A stretch of DNA of 64,000 bases from Aliiroseovarius pelagivivens (GCF_900302485.1 NZ_OMOI01000002.1:124001-188000); one strand, 5' to 3'. Counted from the first letter of the stretch, positions 52,493-62,412 are shown. Notes: a model not told the origin generated them from the sequence alone. Numbers and translations are program-made.

Positions 52493-53314
52493 ATGAGCCA
52501 GTCACCTGTCCTGTCCCTGCCCCTTATCCTGCCGTCCCAAGCGCAGAAGCACGTCACCCACAATGAAGCACTTCGGCTGCTGGATGTGCTGGTGCAACTG
52601 ACGGTCCAAAGCGCAGATGACACCGCGCCCCCCGTCGCAGCAGTGGATGGGGACCGCCATATCGTCGCCAGCGGTGCAACCGGTGACTGGGCCGGACAGG
52701 ATCACAACATCGCCCTGCTCGAGAACGGCACATGGCAGTTCTTTACCCCGCTGGAAGGCTGGCGCGCCGACGTCACAGCCTCAGCGGCACAGATGCGATT
52801 TGATGGCAGCATCTGGAGCGAGGTCACGCCCGATACCAACAACCTGAACCTTGTCGGCGTAAACACCAGCGCGGATGCCACCAACCGGCTCGCCGTGTCC
52901 TCGGACGCCACTCTTCTGACCCATGCGGGCACGTCACATCAACTGAAGATCAACAAAGCCAGCAGCGGCGACACTGGGTCGCTTCTGTTTCAGGACAACT
53001 GGTCAGGTCGCGCGGAAATGGGGTTGGCGGGGAATGATGACTTCTCGGTCAAAACCAGCGCAGACGGCTCTGTCTGGAACAACACCATCGTCGCCACGGG
53101 CGGCGGAGATGTAGGGATCGGCAAGACCCCCGATGCTAAGTTGGATGTAGATGGGGTGATGAAGTTGGCCCCGGTTCTGACAGCCAACCTGCCAGCTGCA
53201 GCGACGATTGGCGCAGGTGGGATCGCATTCGTGTCAGACGCCAGCGGAGGCGCACAGCTTGCCTACAGCGATGGCACGGCATGGCTGAAGATAGCGGACG
53301 GCACTGCGCTGTAA
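52493..53314 (+). CDS. DUF2793 domain protein
   Basis: The 273-aa protein starts MSQSPVLSLPLILPSQAQKHVTHN and continues through a DWAGQDHNIALLENGTWQFFTP segment and the beta-rich stretch SVWNNTIVATGGGDVGIGKTPDAKL, as in DUF2793 proteins of Rhodobacteraceae, some of which occur near gene-transfer-agent or phage-tail genes. A small C-terminal collar resembles tail-fibre or chaperone-type trimer domains. Nothing else phage-like is nearby, so a secreted or cell-surface protein is more likely. GCGGAG precedes the ATG at 52493. Confidence 0.75.
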   Translation: MSQSPVLSLPLILPSQAQKHVTHNEALRLLDVLVQLTVQSADDTAPPVAAVDGDRHIVASGATGDWAGQDHNIALLENGTWQFFTPLEGWRADVTASAAQMRFDGSIWSEVTPDTNNLNLVGVNTSADATNRLAVSSDATLLTHAGTSHQLKINKASSGDTGSLLFQDNWSGRAEMGLAGNDDFSVKTSADGSVWNNTIVATGGGDVGIGKTPDAKLDVDGVMKLAPVLTANLPAAATIGAGGIAFVSDASGGAQLAYSDGTAWLKIADGTAL

Positions 53315-53332
53315 GCGACAGCGCCCAAGCGC

Positions 53333-54031
53333 TTACTGTCCGCGAATGCGGGCGGCGCGACGCCCTGGCAGCGGCAACAGTTTCGCCGCTGTCAGGTACA
53401 GCACGTAGATATCCAGCATCGGCGACTTGTTCCGGTGATAGATCATGTCCAGATGCGCCTTCCGCGGAATGCAGCGACGCACATAGACGTCTTCCGATTC
53501 CTGCTGGGAATTGCATTCCGCCAGCATCTTTTCTTCATGCGAATGGAAGATGATCGAGGCCATTCCGGTGATGCCCGGACGGTCCAGCAGAACCTGCTGA
53601 TAGATCTCAGGGCAGGCGGCGACATAGCGTGGTTCGGGCGGACGCGGGCCAACAAAGCTCATCTCGCCTTTCAGTACGTTCCACAGTTGCGGAAGCTCAT
53701 CCAGACGGTGGTTGCGCAGGTACCGACCCAGCTTGGTGATACGACCTTTCTTGTGTCCCCCGGTGATACCCACGTTTTCGTGCGCAGGCACCGTTCGCAT
53801 GGTTCGGATCTTCATCAGGTCAAATTCCTGATCAAAGCTGGTGTTCCGGCGCGAGCGATAGATGAACGGGCGTCCATCCTTGACCAGCACCACGACATAA
53901 AGCACCGCAAGCGCGGGGATTACCGGCACCAGAAGCACAAGTGCCAACACGATGTCTAAAAGTCGTTTCAAACTTCGCCCGTTCCGTTTCTTGTCTGCCG
54001 CCTCCCAATTCTGGAAGGTTGCCTCAGTCAA
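53333..54031 (-). CDS. Initiating sugar transferase (polyprenyl-phosphate sugar-1-phosphate transferase)
   Basis: The product of about 232 aa has a membrane anchor ([27 protein letters not shown]) and the ExoY/WcaJ-type catalytic core: [49 protein letters not shown] and [10 protein letters not shown]. It transfers a sugar phosphate to a lipid carrier, starting a repeat unit. The start is placed at a TTG (54031) with GGAG 6 nt upstream and an 8-nt overlap with ugd; an ATG at 54100 would lengthen the protein but overlaps ugd by 77 nt. Confidence 0.9.
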   Translation of the reverse strand: MTEATFQNWEAADKKRNGRSLKRLLDIVLALVLLVPVIPALAVLYVVVLVKDGRPFIYRSRRNTSFDQEFDLMKIRTMRTVPAHENVGITGGHKKGRITKLGRYLRNHRLDELPQLWNVLKGEMSFVGPRPPEPRYVAACPEIYQQVLLDRPGITGMASIIFHSHEEKMLAECNSQQESEDVYVRRCIPRKAHLDMIYHRNKSPMLDIYVLYLTAAKLLPLPGRRAARIRGQ

Positions 54032-55358
54032 GCCATTCTCCGGTGCCGAACCCGCGTCGCCCAACGGCACAATAGGCCGCGAATCCCGCACGCTTCGCAT
54101 CCAATGGCGAATAGATATTACGCAGATCGGCCATTGCCGCAGTGTCCATACAACCGGCCAGACGTTTCAGGTCTAGCGCACGGAACTCGTTCCATTCAGT
54201 CAACAGCACAACCGCATCCGCATTCTCGGCAGCCTTATACGCATCTTCGAACCAATGTGCACCCGGCAAAAGTGCTTCGCCTTCTGCAAGGCCCTGAGGG
54301 TCCACCACGCGCACCGTAGCCCCCCCTCCGATCAGGGCCGGAACAATGGTCAGGCTGGGTGCATCACGCATGTCATCAGTGTTGGGCTTGAAGGTGACGC
54401 CCAGCACAGCAATCGTCTTGCCCGAAACCGACCCGCCACACATGTCGACCACCTTGTCGATCATCCGGCGCTTGGCGTCGTTGTTCACATTGATCACGGT
54501 TTCAGTGATCTGCATTGCCATACCGTTTTCTTGACCAATACGGGCCAGCGCTTTGGTATCTTTGGGGAAGCAGCTGCCACCATAGCCGGGACCGGCATGA
54601 AGGAACTTGTTGCCAATACGCCCATCCAGCCCGATGCCCTTGGACACCTGCTTCACATCCGCATCCACACGTTCGCAAAGCGCGGCAATTTCGTTCATGA
54701 AAGTGATCTTGGTCGCCAGGAAGGCATTGGCCGCGTATTTGATCATCTCGGCGCTTTCCAAATCGGTTGTCACGATCGGGAAATCACGCAAGAAAAGCGG
54801 ACGATAGATATCAGCCATGACCTGCTCGGCGCGATCGCTTTCGACACCGACCACCACGCGGTCTGGCCGCATGAAATCATCAATCGCGGCGCCTTCGCGC
54901 AGGAACTCGGGGTTGGAGGCCACGTCGAATTCCAAGCTCGGATTGGTCTTGGCGATCACCTCGGCGACGCTGCGGTTGGTACCGACAGGCACGGTCGATT
55001 TCGTGACCACCACGGCATAATGGTCCAGCGAATCAGCAATTTCTTCTGCGGCTGCAAAGACGTATGTCAGGTCTGCATGTCCGTCTCCGCGCCGTGTGGG
55101 CGTTCCAACAGCAATAAATACAGCATCGGCGTCTGTTACGGCGTCTTTCAAATTCTCGGTGAAGGTTAAACGCCCTGCCTGGACGTTCTTGGCCATCAAA
55201 TCTTCTAGTCCGGGCTCATAAATCGGAACCTTGCCAGCTTCGAGCATCTGGATCTTATTCGGATCCTTGTCGACGCAAACAACTTCATGTCCAAAATCAG
55301 AAAAACAAACCCCCGATACGAGCCCAACATAGCCCGTTCCAATCATCGCGATTTTCAT
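54024..55358 (-). CDS. ugd: UDP-glucose 6-dehydrogenase
   Basis: The 444-aa enzyme makes UDP-glucuronate. It has the NAD loop MIGTGYVGLVSGVCF, AVGTPTRRGDGHADL, EFLREGAAIDDF and the catalytic cysteine C263 in GYGGSCFPKDTKAL. It is co-transcribed with the initiating sugar transferase, and supplies an acidic sugar to the polymer. Confidence 0.96.
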   Translation of the reverse strand: MKIAMIGTGYVGLVSGVCFSDFGHEVVCVDKDPNKIQMLEAGKVPIYEPGLEDLMAKNVQAGRLTFTENLKDAVTDADAVFIAVGTPTRRGDGHADLTYVFAAAEEIADSLDHYAVVVTKSTVPVGTNRSVAEVIAKTNPSLEFDVASNPEFLREGAAIDDFMRPDRVVVGVESDRAEQVMADIYRPLFLRDFPIVTTDLESAEMIKYAANAFLATKITFMNEIAALCERVDADVKQVSKGIGLDGRIGNKFLHAGPGYGGSCFPKDTKALARIGQENGMAMQITETVINVNNDAKRRMIDKVVDMCGGSVSGKTIAVLGVTFKPNTDDMRDAPSLTIVPALIGGGATVRVVDPQGLAEGEALLPGAHWFEDAYKAAENADAVVLLTEWNEFRALDLKRLAGCMDTAAMADLRNIYSPLDAKRAGFAAYCAVGRRGFGTGEWLD

Positions 55359-55530
55359 CGGTCTTTTCTCTCATACATTTAAAAATACAGTATAACTTTG
55401 GTGCGGGAAACGCCGCGTCAAGTCAATGGAAAGCGCCATATAATTGCCCAGAAAAGGCCCCTCATTCCTCAATGACTTCTTCAATAATTACGTGTTATAC
55501 GGGTAGCCACCACTCAGATCGGAGACAGAA

Positions 55531-56166
55531 ATGCTGCGCCCCTTGTTGCCCTTCGTGTTGACGGCATGCCTTGCCATGTTTCTGTCGCCTGCTGCCGCCC
55601 AAGCGAAATGTTCGGTTCAGCGCGTGTCGGGTGAGGAGAAATCTATATCCCACAAGCAGTTAAACCAAGCGCTCCTGGATGCAGCAATACTGGCACAAGT
55701 GAACTTTTATCGGTGTAAACATGGCCTGTCGAAACTGACGCCAGCCGGTGGGTTGCGCAAGCAAGCCAGCAAGCACTCGGCGTGGATGGCACGGTCCGGA
55801 AAGCTTAGTCACAAGGCCACAAACGGGTCCTCCCGCAACCTAACCGGGCGGCTTAAGTCTTCGGGTCTGAGGTTCAAGACGGGCGCCGAAAACATCGGCG
55901 TCATGCGACTGTACAACCTCGACGGGCGCCGTTTTCTGATTCGGTCGTCGGGGAAGTGCGTGTTCACCACCCCAGCAGGCGAGCCCATTGGGCGGCATAG
56001 CTATCGCAGTCTGGCGAAGCTTGCGGTGCGTGAATGGATGGAGTCACCGGGGCACCGAAAGAACATCTTGCGCCGAAATCTGCGCCATACTGGAGCTGGA
56101 GGCGGAATTCGCCCCAACTCGCAGCATTGTGGTGCGGTTTTCCTTACCCAGATATTTCTTGGCTGA
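55531..56166 (+). CDS. Exported CAP/SCP domain protein
   Basis: The 211-aa protein has a signal peptide (cleavage near residue 24, AAQAK) and a CAP domain: VNFYRCKHGLSKL, ASKHSAWMARSGKLSH (a catalytic-like His), GAENIGVM and AVREWMESPGHRKNIL. CAP proteins are secreted, with various binding roles in bacteria. A region between the two CAP halves is longer than usual. It stands alone between ugd and the short exported gene. Function unknown. Confidence 0.83.
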   Translation: MLRPLLPFVLTACLAMFLSPAAAQAKCSVQRVSGEEKSISHKQLNQALLDAAILAQVNFYRCKHGLSKLTPAGGLRKQASKHSAWMARSGKLSHKATNGSSRNLTGRLKSSGLRFKTGAENIGVMRLYNLDGRRFLIRSSGKCVFTTPAGEPIGRHSYRSLAKLAVREWMESPGHRKNILRRNLRHTGAGGGIRPNSQHCGAVFLTQIFLG

Positions 56167-56325
56167 TAACTGGGTATTGCAACACTGCCACAGGGGCTAA
56201 AACTTAGCCGGCATATAGACGCCGATCCAAGAATCAGACTTCCAATGCTGCCACTTGTGTGCGAAACAATCATGGACGGCTCGCTAGATCAGCGATGCCC
56301 GCTAATTAATTATGGAGTATGAAAC

Positions 56326-56535
56326 ATGAAAAAAGTCATGACCCTCGCCGCTGCTGGCATGATCGCCCTGACCGCCCCCGCTTTTGCTGGCGGCTACAGC
56401 GATCCCGTTGTTGAAGAAGAAATCGTAGTAGTTGAAGAAGCTGCAAGCTCGCTGGGCAACACCGGCGCAGCTCTGCTGGGCCTGGCCCTGGTTGCAGGCA
56501 TCATCGCTGCTTCGGACTCGTCGTCGGACGACTAA
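56326..56535 (+). CDS. Short exported protein, unknown function
   Basis: The 69-aa protein has a signal peptide (MKKVMTLAAAGMIALTAPAFA) and then an acidic stretch (PVVEEEIVVVEE), a hydrophobic helix (NTGAALLGLALVAGIIAA) and a Ser/Asp C-terminus. It may be membrane-inserted or processed to a small peptide. TATGGAG lies upstream. A strong terminator follows, so it is expressed on its own. Small proteins of this shape recur near polysaccharide loci in this group of bacteria, but none has a known role. Confidence 0.72.
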   Translation: MKKVMTLAAAGMIALTAPAFAGGYSDPVVEEEIVVVEEAASSLGNTGAALLGLALVAGIIAASDSSSDD

Positions 56536-56566
56536 TACTGACTGCTTCGCAAGAAGCTTTCGGTTG

Positions 56567-56597
56567 AAACGGCAAGCCTTCGGGCTTGCCGTTTTTC
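56567..56597 (+). terminator. Terminator after the short exported gene
   Basis: AAACGGCAAGCC (56567-56578) pairs perfectly with GGCTTGCCGTTT (56583-56594) around a TTCG tetraloop and runs into Ts, a very stable terminator. Confidence 0.95.
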
Positions 56598-56675
56598 GTT
56601 GGAGGGGACATGATTCTACCAAGGCGTGCACAGGCCGCTTTGTGACTTAAGATCATGTGACCGGAGACCTCTGAC

Positions 56676-58106
56676 GTGAAAAAGATCGTTCCGATCATCC
56701 TAGCTGGCGGAATCGGAACGCGGCTTTGGCCCATTTCTCGGCAATCCTATCCCAAGCAGTTCAGAAAACTGGGGGCCGACGACAGCCTTTTTCAAGATGC
56801 GATCAAACGGTTTCAGGGTGCGCTATTCCACCGTCCAATCGTCGTGACCAACGATAGCTATCGCTTCCATGTGGTCGAGCAAATGGGAGAGATCGCAAGC
56901 CTGCCAGAGCAGATCCTGCTTGAACCCATTTCACGCAACACCGCACCCGCAGTTTTGGCCGCAACACTGGCGACGCTCGCCAAAGATCCTGACGCTGTTT
57001 GCGTGGTCACTCCGGCCGACCACCTGATGCCGGATCATGCGCAATTTGCCGCTTGTGTGTCCAAGGGACTAAGCGCTGTCCACGCCGGTCATATGGTGAC
57101 ATTTGGCATTTCGCCTAACCGTCCCGAGACTGGGTTTGGCTATCTGGAATTGACCAGCCCCCCCACCGCAGATCAAGAAACGGTCCGCTTGAAAAGCTTC
57201 ACCGAAAAGCCTGACGTCGACGCTGCCGCACAGATGCTGGCAAGCGGACGTCACCTGTGGAACGCCGGGATCTTTCTGTTTCGCGCCCGCGACATGGTCG
57301 CCGCTTTCGAAAGCCATGCGCCTGCGATGCTGCCCCCAGTGAGGGCAGCCCTGACCGATAAAGAGCTGGATCTGGGTTTCACCCGATTGCCGCGCGATCA
57401 CTGGTCTGCGCTGCCAGACGTGTCAATTGACTACGCCATCATGGAGAAGCAGCACGACCTGCATGTGGTTCCGTATGATGGGCGCTGGTCAGATCTGGGG
57501 GGCTGGCAGAGCGTCTGGCGCGAAGACGTGAACAACGCTGGTAAGGACGCGACTGTGACCCTCGGTGACAGCCATGCCATAGACTGTCAGTCGTCTCTGC
57601 TTATGGCCGAGCATCCGGATCAGGTGCTGGTTGGGCTAGGGCTCGAGAATGTGATTGCGGTTGCCACCAAGGACGCGGTTCTGGTTGCCGACAAAAGCCG
57701 CTCGTCCGATATTGGGGCGCTGGTCAAGGACTTGGCCCAGCGTGGCCACAAGCAGGCCCATACGATGCCGCGCGACTATCGCCCTTGGGGCTGGTTCGAG
57801 CAGTTGGTGGCCGGGCCGGGATTTCAGGTGAAGATCATCACTGTGCATCCGGGTGGGGTGCTGTCACTGCAATCACATGAGCGCCGGGCGGAACACTGGG
57901 TGGTGGTCGAGGGTTGCCCGACGGTGTCCATCGGACCGGACAGTTTCGAAGTCCCCGCAAACCAATCCGTTTACGTTCCCCTGGGCGCACAACATAGGCT
58001 AGAGAACAACGGCTCGCAGGATGTGGTGCTGATTGAAGTGCAGACCGGTGCCTATCTGGGGGAAGACGACATCACGCGCTATGAAGACGCCTATGCACGT
58101 ACCTAG
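56676..58106 (+). CDS. manC: Mannose-1-phosphate guanylyltransferase / mannose-6-phosphate isomerase
   Basis: The 476-aa bifunctional enzyme has a nucleotidyltransferase N-terminus with ILAGGIGTRLWPISRQSYPKQF and VVTPADHLM, the FTEKPD and WNAGIFLF segments, and a cupin isomerase domain at the C-terminus (VHPGGVLSLQSHERRAEHWVVVEG). It makes GDP-mannose. GTG start with CGGAGACC upstream. It supplies the polysaccharide locus and is followed by the yjbF-yjbH pair on the opposite strand. Confidence 0.95.
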   Translation: MKKIVPIILAGGIGTRLWPISRQSYPKQFRKLGADDSLFQDAIKRFQGALFHRPIVVTNDSYRFHVVEQMGEIASLPEQILLEPISRNTAPAVLAATLATLAKDPDAVCVVTPADHLMPDHAQFAACVSKGLSAVHAGHMVTFGISPNRPETGFGYLELTSPPTADQETVRLKSFTEKPDVDAAAQMLASGRHLWNAGIFLFRARDMVAAFESHAPAMLPPVRAALTDKELDLGFTRLPRDHWSALPDVSIDYAIMEKQHDLHVVPYDGRWSDLGGWQSVWREDVNNAGKDATVTLGDSHAIDCQSSLLMAEHPDQVLVGLGLENVIAVATKDAVLVADKSRSSDIGALVKDLAQRGHKQAHTMPRDYRPWGWFEQLVAGPGFQVKIITVHPGGVLSLQSHERRAEHWVVVEGCPTVSIGPDSFEVPANQSVYVPLGAQHRLENNGSQDVVLIEVQTGAYLGEDDITRYEDAYART

Positions 58107-58124
58107 CGCATAGGCGGTTCCCGG

Positions 58125-58865
58125 TTACAGGCGCAGGTTCTGAATAGCCAAGCTGCCGATACGCTGACCAACCCATTGGCTGGATTTCAGCACGCGACCG
58201 GCACCATCCACCCAATAAATGTTGGTGAAAGAGATCTCATCCTTACGGCAGCTTTCCTTCAGGATGACGGCATTCGCATTGATTTCGCCCACGGCAACCT
58301 TTTCGGTGCCCGCGCGACGCAGCGAACAATTCAGCGACAATTCTGTCGTCTGCCCTAGATCGCCCAGATAATAATGCTTGCGGGTATAGTCTGCATCGCT
58401 GCGCGAGGTGATCGCTGCGACGGCTGCATCAATACGCGAGGACATCAAGTCTTCGCCCAGACCGCGCGTGTTGGACATAACCCCACGCTGATAGGTAATC
58501 CCCTGCCCCGGCGCGCTGCCCCAGGTCACGTGGTCGCCATTGCGGCCCACCGGGTTCATCGCCAGTACGGCATTGGTGTCCAGGCGAACAACGATGGCAA
58601 TCGGGCCTTTGGTGGCTGACAGCGCCTTGGCAACAAGCACGTTGGGATCAGCAGGAGCTGCGGGCTGCTCGGTTGCGGCCTTCGCGCCGGACTTGCCACC
58701 CGAAGCTTTCGATGTGACCTTGCCAGTCGCCTGTTTAAAGAACCCTGCGGTTGCCTTGGACAACTCAATCTCTTGTGTGTCGGAACCGCAAGCAGTCAGA
58801 CCCGCAACAGCGCACAAGGCTAAGCCTGCCGCGCGCAGCGGCTTTGTCAGATAATGTCCCAGCAT
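58125..58865 (-). CDS. yjbF: YjbF/GfcB-family lipoprotein
   Basis: The 246-aa protein has a lipoprotein signal (AVAGLTACGSD, Cys lipobox) and a YjbF-type body with NPVGRNGDHVTWGS, QGITYQRGVMSNTRGLGEDLMSS and ITNIYWVDGAGRVLKSSQWVG-like strands. YjbF/GfcB accompanies YjbH/GfcD in exopolysaccharide or group 4 capsule secretion. The ATG at 58865 has GGAGG upstream, within the end of yjbH; the longer frame is less likely. The yjbH stop is 1 nt away. Confidence 0.88.
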   Translation of the reverse strand: MLGHYLTKPLRAAGLALCAVAGLTACGSDTQEIELSKATAGFFKQATGKVTSKASGGKSGAKAATEQPAAPADPNVLVAKALSATKGPIAIVVRLDTNAVLAMNPVGRNGDHVTWGSAPGQGITYQRGVMSNTRGLGEDLMSSRIDAAVAAITSRSDADYTRKHYYLGDLGQTTELSLNCSLRRAGTEKVAVGEINANAVILKESCRKDEISFTNIYWVDGAGRVLKSSQWVGQRIGSLAIQNLRL

Positions 58866-58866
58866 G

Positions 58867-60990
58867 TTACCTCCAGAATTTGCCCCAGCGGCCTGCATAG
58901 GCATCGCCGTGACCGTCTTCGACCCAGTCAAACAGGCGGCCGTCGACATTCAGGCGTGCGCCGCCGTCACGTTCAAGCGAACGCAGCTCGGCCGCGCTTT
59001 CGCTTTTCGACGGGGTGCCCAGCGCCCATTCGAACGGGATCGAAATACGGATCCCCTTGTCGAACGAGCCTTCGCCGAAATCTTCGGCCGAGACGTTGGT
59101 CTTGGTGAAATAGCCACCGATCTTCCAGCCATTGGCAAAGGTCCGGTCAACCGAGAAGGTCGCGCCGTAATCTCCGGCCAGATAGCGGCCCGCATCCACG
59201 CGGGTCGAGAAACCATTGCCGAAATCGTAATAGGCCGAGACATGGCCGGTTACGACGTCATAGTCGCGGAAGCCGAAAAGCTGATCATAGTCACGCTGCT
59301 TGACCCATGCGACCTCGGCCCCAACGGCCAGCGGGCTGTCCACGGGTTTCCACAGCACTTCGGCAGACACACCGCCGAACATCTTTTCCAGATAACCAAC
59401 GGTAACGCGGCTATAAAGATTCTTGCCGGGGCGTTCGTACCACGACGCGGTCAGGTGCTCGATCGCGGGGTCGCCTTGTTGGGCGTAGAGCGCTCCATCG
59501 GTCCGTACGTGTGGCAGGACAGATGTGTCGCGATGCACGTCATCGTCCAAGTTGCCCCAGATGCTTTTCTGGATCGCACCCGACAGGACGATATTCGGTG
59601 CAAGTTCGTATTTCGCGCTCAGACGCAGCCCGAAATCGCCCCGAACCGGGCTGGACGGGTCAAAGAAACTGATCGCCATATAGGGGGCCACCGCCCATGT
59701 GAACCGCGTGTCGTAATTTGGCAGTTCCGCGTTTTTAACCGCGGTCGGCGTTGCCTCGTCGATGGTGACGCGCTCGTAGATGTCGAAGGCCGGCGCGTGT
59801 TCCAAGCGTTCGATATCGCTGCGGCGCATGGTGACCGTCGACAGCGGGATGCCGTTCTGCGTGACCGTGATCTTGAAGGTCTCGACCGATGCCGGCAGCG
59901 CATGGGTCAGGACACGCACGGTGCGACCGATGGCTTGCGGCTGCGAGTTATAGCGTTTGTTGTCGATCTTCAGCTCAGCCCGCGTGGCGGTCAGCGCCAG
60001 AGCTTTCAGTTGGATGCCTTCTTTGCCAAGGGCATCGGCGACGACTTTGCGGATGCCGGCCTGATCTTCAGGTGTCGACACCCAGTCGGTACCCCAAGCG
60101 GCCGAGTCAGCACGCGCCGGGCGTGGCTTGACAGGCAGCGGGGCCTTTTCGTTGCCCGAGCGTGCCTGAGGCGCGCGAGGGTTCAAGCGGATGGTCAACC
60201 CGGCCCCGAACATGCTGCCCCCTACATAGGCGGCGTTCAGGTGAAGTGCCGGAGAAACCTCATAGTCGATGCCAAAGTTAAAGGGCGAATTGTACTCCAG
60301 CGTGCCACGACGCTCTTCCACGGTGAACGCATCCGAAGAGTACTCGGCCTTGAAGGTCAGCTTGTCATTTACCTTGTAGCTAACACCGGCAAATGGGGCG
60401 AAATCGCCGCGGAACCACTGATTGAAGTTCAGATTGCCGCCTTTGCCCGCATCCCAATCCGGGCGGTCGCCTCCGATATTGCCAATCGGGTTGTGAGACG
60501 CCAGACGCCCCCACCCCAGACCACCGTGCACACGCAACTTGTCGCCAAGGCTTTTGGTCGCGACAACGTATTCGCTGGAATAAATCCCGGTGCCGATGAA
60601 ATCGCGGATCCCGACCGAGACGGCCGGCAGATATTTCGATTCGTTCAGAATTCGGTACTGCAGGTCAAAACTGCGATCGAAGAAGTCCTGACCACGCAGC
60701 GGGCCGCTGGCCCAAAAGTTATCAAGCTTCGTATAGCGGAAACTGCCCGACAGACGGGGCAGGATCTGGAAGGTCAACGTACCATTCGAGTTCGGACCGA
60801 ACTGCGAATAGGAGAACGCCAGCTCACTGTCCGCCGCGACTTCGCCCGTCGGCATCAGGATCAGGCCCGGCGTGCCGAACAGCGTATAGCTTGAGGTTTC
60901 GGTTCCGACCTGCGCTTGAGCAGGCATTGCAGCAGTCGCCAGCAGGCCAAGCGCTGCGTATTTGATGAAATCCACCCGTGCAGTAGTCAC
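58867..60990 (-). CDS. yjbH: YjbH/GfcD-family outer-membrane protein
   Basis: The 707-aa protein has a signal peptide (cleavage near AQAQV, residue 26) and many amphipathic beta strands, including FRYTKLDNFWASGPLRGQDF, YLPAVSVGIRDFIGTGIYSSEY and KLRVHGGLGWGRLA, then a periplasmic-domain middle and a second beta-barrel half, as in YjbH. It is thought to help polysaccharide cross the outer membrane. It is in an operon with yjbF. The C-terminal residue pattern ends near GRWGKFWR with an aromatic residue, as in outer-membrane proteins. Confidence 0.88.
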   Translation of the reverse strand: MTTARVDFIKYAALGLLATAAMPAQAQVGTETSSYTLFGTPGLILMPTGEVAADSELAFSYSQFGPNSNGTLTFQILPRLSGSFRYTKLDNFWASGPLRGQDFFDRSFDLQYRILNESKYLPAVSVGIRDFIGTGIYSSEYVVATKSLGDKLRVHGGLGWGRLASHNPIGNIGGDRPDWDAGKGGNLNFNQWFRGDFAPFAGVSYKVNDKLTFKAEYSSDAFTVEERRGTLEYNSPFNFGIDYEVSPALHLNAAYVGGSMFGAGLTIRLNPRAPQARSGNEKAPLPVKPRPARADSAAWGTDWVSTPEDQAGIRKVVADALGKEGIQLKALALTATRAELKIDNKRYNSQPQAIGRTVRVLTHALPASVETFKITVTQNGIPLSTVTMRRSDIERLEHAPAFDIYERVTIDEATPTAVKNAELPNYDTRFTWAVAPYMAISFFDPSSPVRGDFGLRLSAKYELAPNIVLSGAIQKSIWGNLDDDVHRDTSVLPHVRTDGALYAQQGDPAIEHLTASWYERPGKNLYSRVTVGYLEKMFGGVSAEVLWKPVDSPLAVGAEVAWVKQRDYDQLFGFRDYDVVTGHVSAYYDFGNGFSTRVDAGRYLAGDYGATFSVDRTFANGWKIGGYFTKTNVSAEDFGEGSFDKGIRISIPFEWALGTPSKSESAAELRSLERDGGARLNVDGRLFDWVEDGHGDAYAGRWGKFWR

Positions 60991-61206
60991 CGCGGTCTCC
61001 GTCTAACGTATTTTTTCCAATCTCAATACGTGATCCGCGCCTTTAACGCACGCAAAACATATCCGCTTCAGCGGTTTGTGGAAAATTGTCGCGCAATTGC
61101 ACAAGTTCCCTTGCGTCGGCTTAGCGCGTGTAACGTCACGTTACCAGTCCGATTGCAATTCCCGCGGCCTATAGTTTGAAAAACAACGTCAAATCGGAGC
61201 CCCCCC

Positions 61207-62364
61207 ATGAGCCTGTTTTCGCCCTCGGCCAGCTGGATCAGCGACGAACATCGCATGTTCGCAGACATGACCAACCGCTTCTTCGCGGACGAGCTTTCCC
61301 CCAACATCGAACGCTGGGTCGATCAGGGCATTGTGGACCGCGAATTTTGGCATACGGCCGGACAAGCGGGAATCATGGGCGGTGCCATCCCAGAGGAGCA
61401 CGGCGGCGCAGGTGGCGACATGGGGTTTGAAAGCGTCGTGATCTATGAACAGACACGCACCGGTGATTGCGGTTGGGGATACGGCATTCAGTCGATCGTC
61501 ACCCACTACATCACCGCCTATGGCACCGAAGAACAAAAGGCGCGCTGGCTGCCGGGGCTTGCTTCGGGCGAGATTGTCGGCGCAATTGCGATGACCGAGC
61601 CGGGCACGGGGTCCGACCTTCAGGCGATCAAGACACGGGCCGAGAAGGACGGGAACCAGTACAAGATCAACGGCTCGAAGATTTTCATCACCAATGGTCA
61701 GGCCGCGGATCTAATCATCACGGTCTGCAAAACAGATCCTTCTGCCGGATCGAAAGGTGTCTCGCTGATCGTGGTTGAACCGGATCAATGCGAGGGCTTC
61801 CAGCGCGGCACGAACCTGAAAAAGCTGGGCATGAAGGCCAATGACACCTCCGAACTGTTCTATGAAGACGTGAAGGTGCCGCTGACCAACCTGCTCGGCT
61901 CGGAAGAGGGTCAGGGCTTCTATCAACTGATGCGCCAGTTGCCTTGGGAACGTCTGCTGATCGCCATTCAAGCGCTTGGGGCGATTGATTTCGCGTTGGA
62001 GCAGACCATCGCCTATACGCAGGACCGCAAAGCCTTCGGTCAGCGCGTGATGGATTTCCAGAACACGCGCTTCAAGCTGGCCGAGTGTAAAACCAAAGCC
62101 GAGGTGCTGCGTAGCTTCGTCAATGACTGCATCGCGCAGCTGATCGCGGGCACGCTGGATGCGCCCACGGCCTCGATGGCGAAATACTGGGGCACCGAGG
62201 TCCAGAACGAGATCATGCATGAATGCCTGCAGCTGTTCGGCGGCTATGGCTACATGATGGAGTACCCCATCGCGCGGCTTTACGCGGATGCGCGGGTGCA
62301 GATGATCTATGGCGGGACCAACGAGATCATGAAGGAATTGATCGCGCGGTCGATTGATGTGTAA
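61207..62364 (+). CDS. Acyl-CoA dehydrogenase
   Basis: The 385-aa flavoenzyme has AIAMTEPGTGSDLQAIKT, IFITNGQAADLIITV, PWERLLIAIQALGAIDFAL and the C-terminal YGGTNEIMKELIARS, typical of the acyl-CoA dehydrogenase family. The likely catalytic Glu lies in the YGGTNE-side region, as in short- and medium-chain enzymes. It catalyses alpha-beta dehydrogenation of an acyl-CoA with FAD. GGAGCC lies before the ATG. It is followed by a CoA transferase/racemase gene in a probable operon. Confidence 0.93.
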   Translation: MSLFSPSASWISDEHRMFADMTNRFFADELSPNIERWVDQGIVDREFWHTAGQAGIMGGAIPEEHGGAGGDMGFESVVIYEQTRTGDCGWGYGIQSIVTHYITAYGTEEQKARWLPGLASGEIVGAIAMTEPGTGSDLQAIKTRAEKDGNQYKINGSKIFITNGQAADLIITVCKTDPSAGSKGVSLIVVEPDQCEGFQRGTNLKKLGMKANDTSELFYEDVKVPLTNLLGSEEGQGFYQLMRQLPWERLLIAIQALGAIDFALEQTIAYTQDRKAFGQRVMDFQNTRFKLAECKTKAEVLRSFVNDCIAQLIAGTLDAPTASMAKYWGTEVQNEIMHECLQLFGGYGYMMEYPIARLYADARVQMIYGGTNEIMKELIARSIDV

Positions 62365-62412
62365 ACGGGGCTACCCCTCACCTTTATGCAGGCACTGACA
62401 AAGGATCACGGC

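Noticed and set aside
58864..60894. 676-codon plus-strand frame opposite yjbH
   Set aside because: It is antisense to a protein with a signal peptide and YjbH motifs, lacks a ribosome-binding site and shows no recognisable domain.
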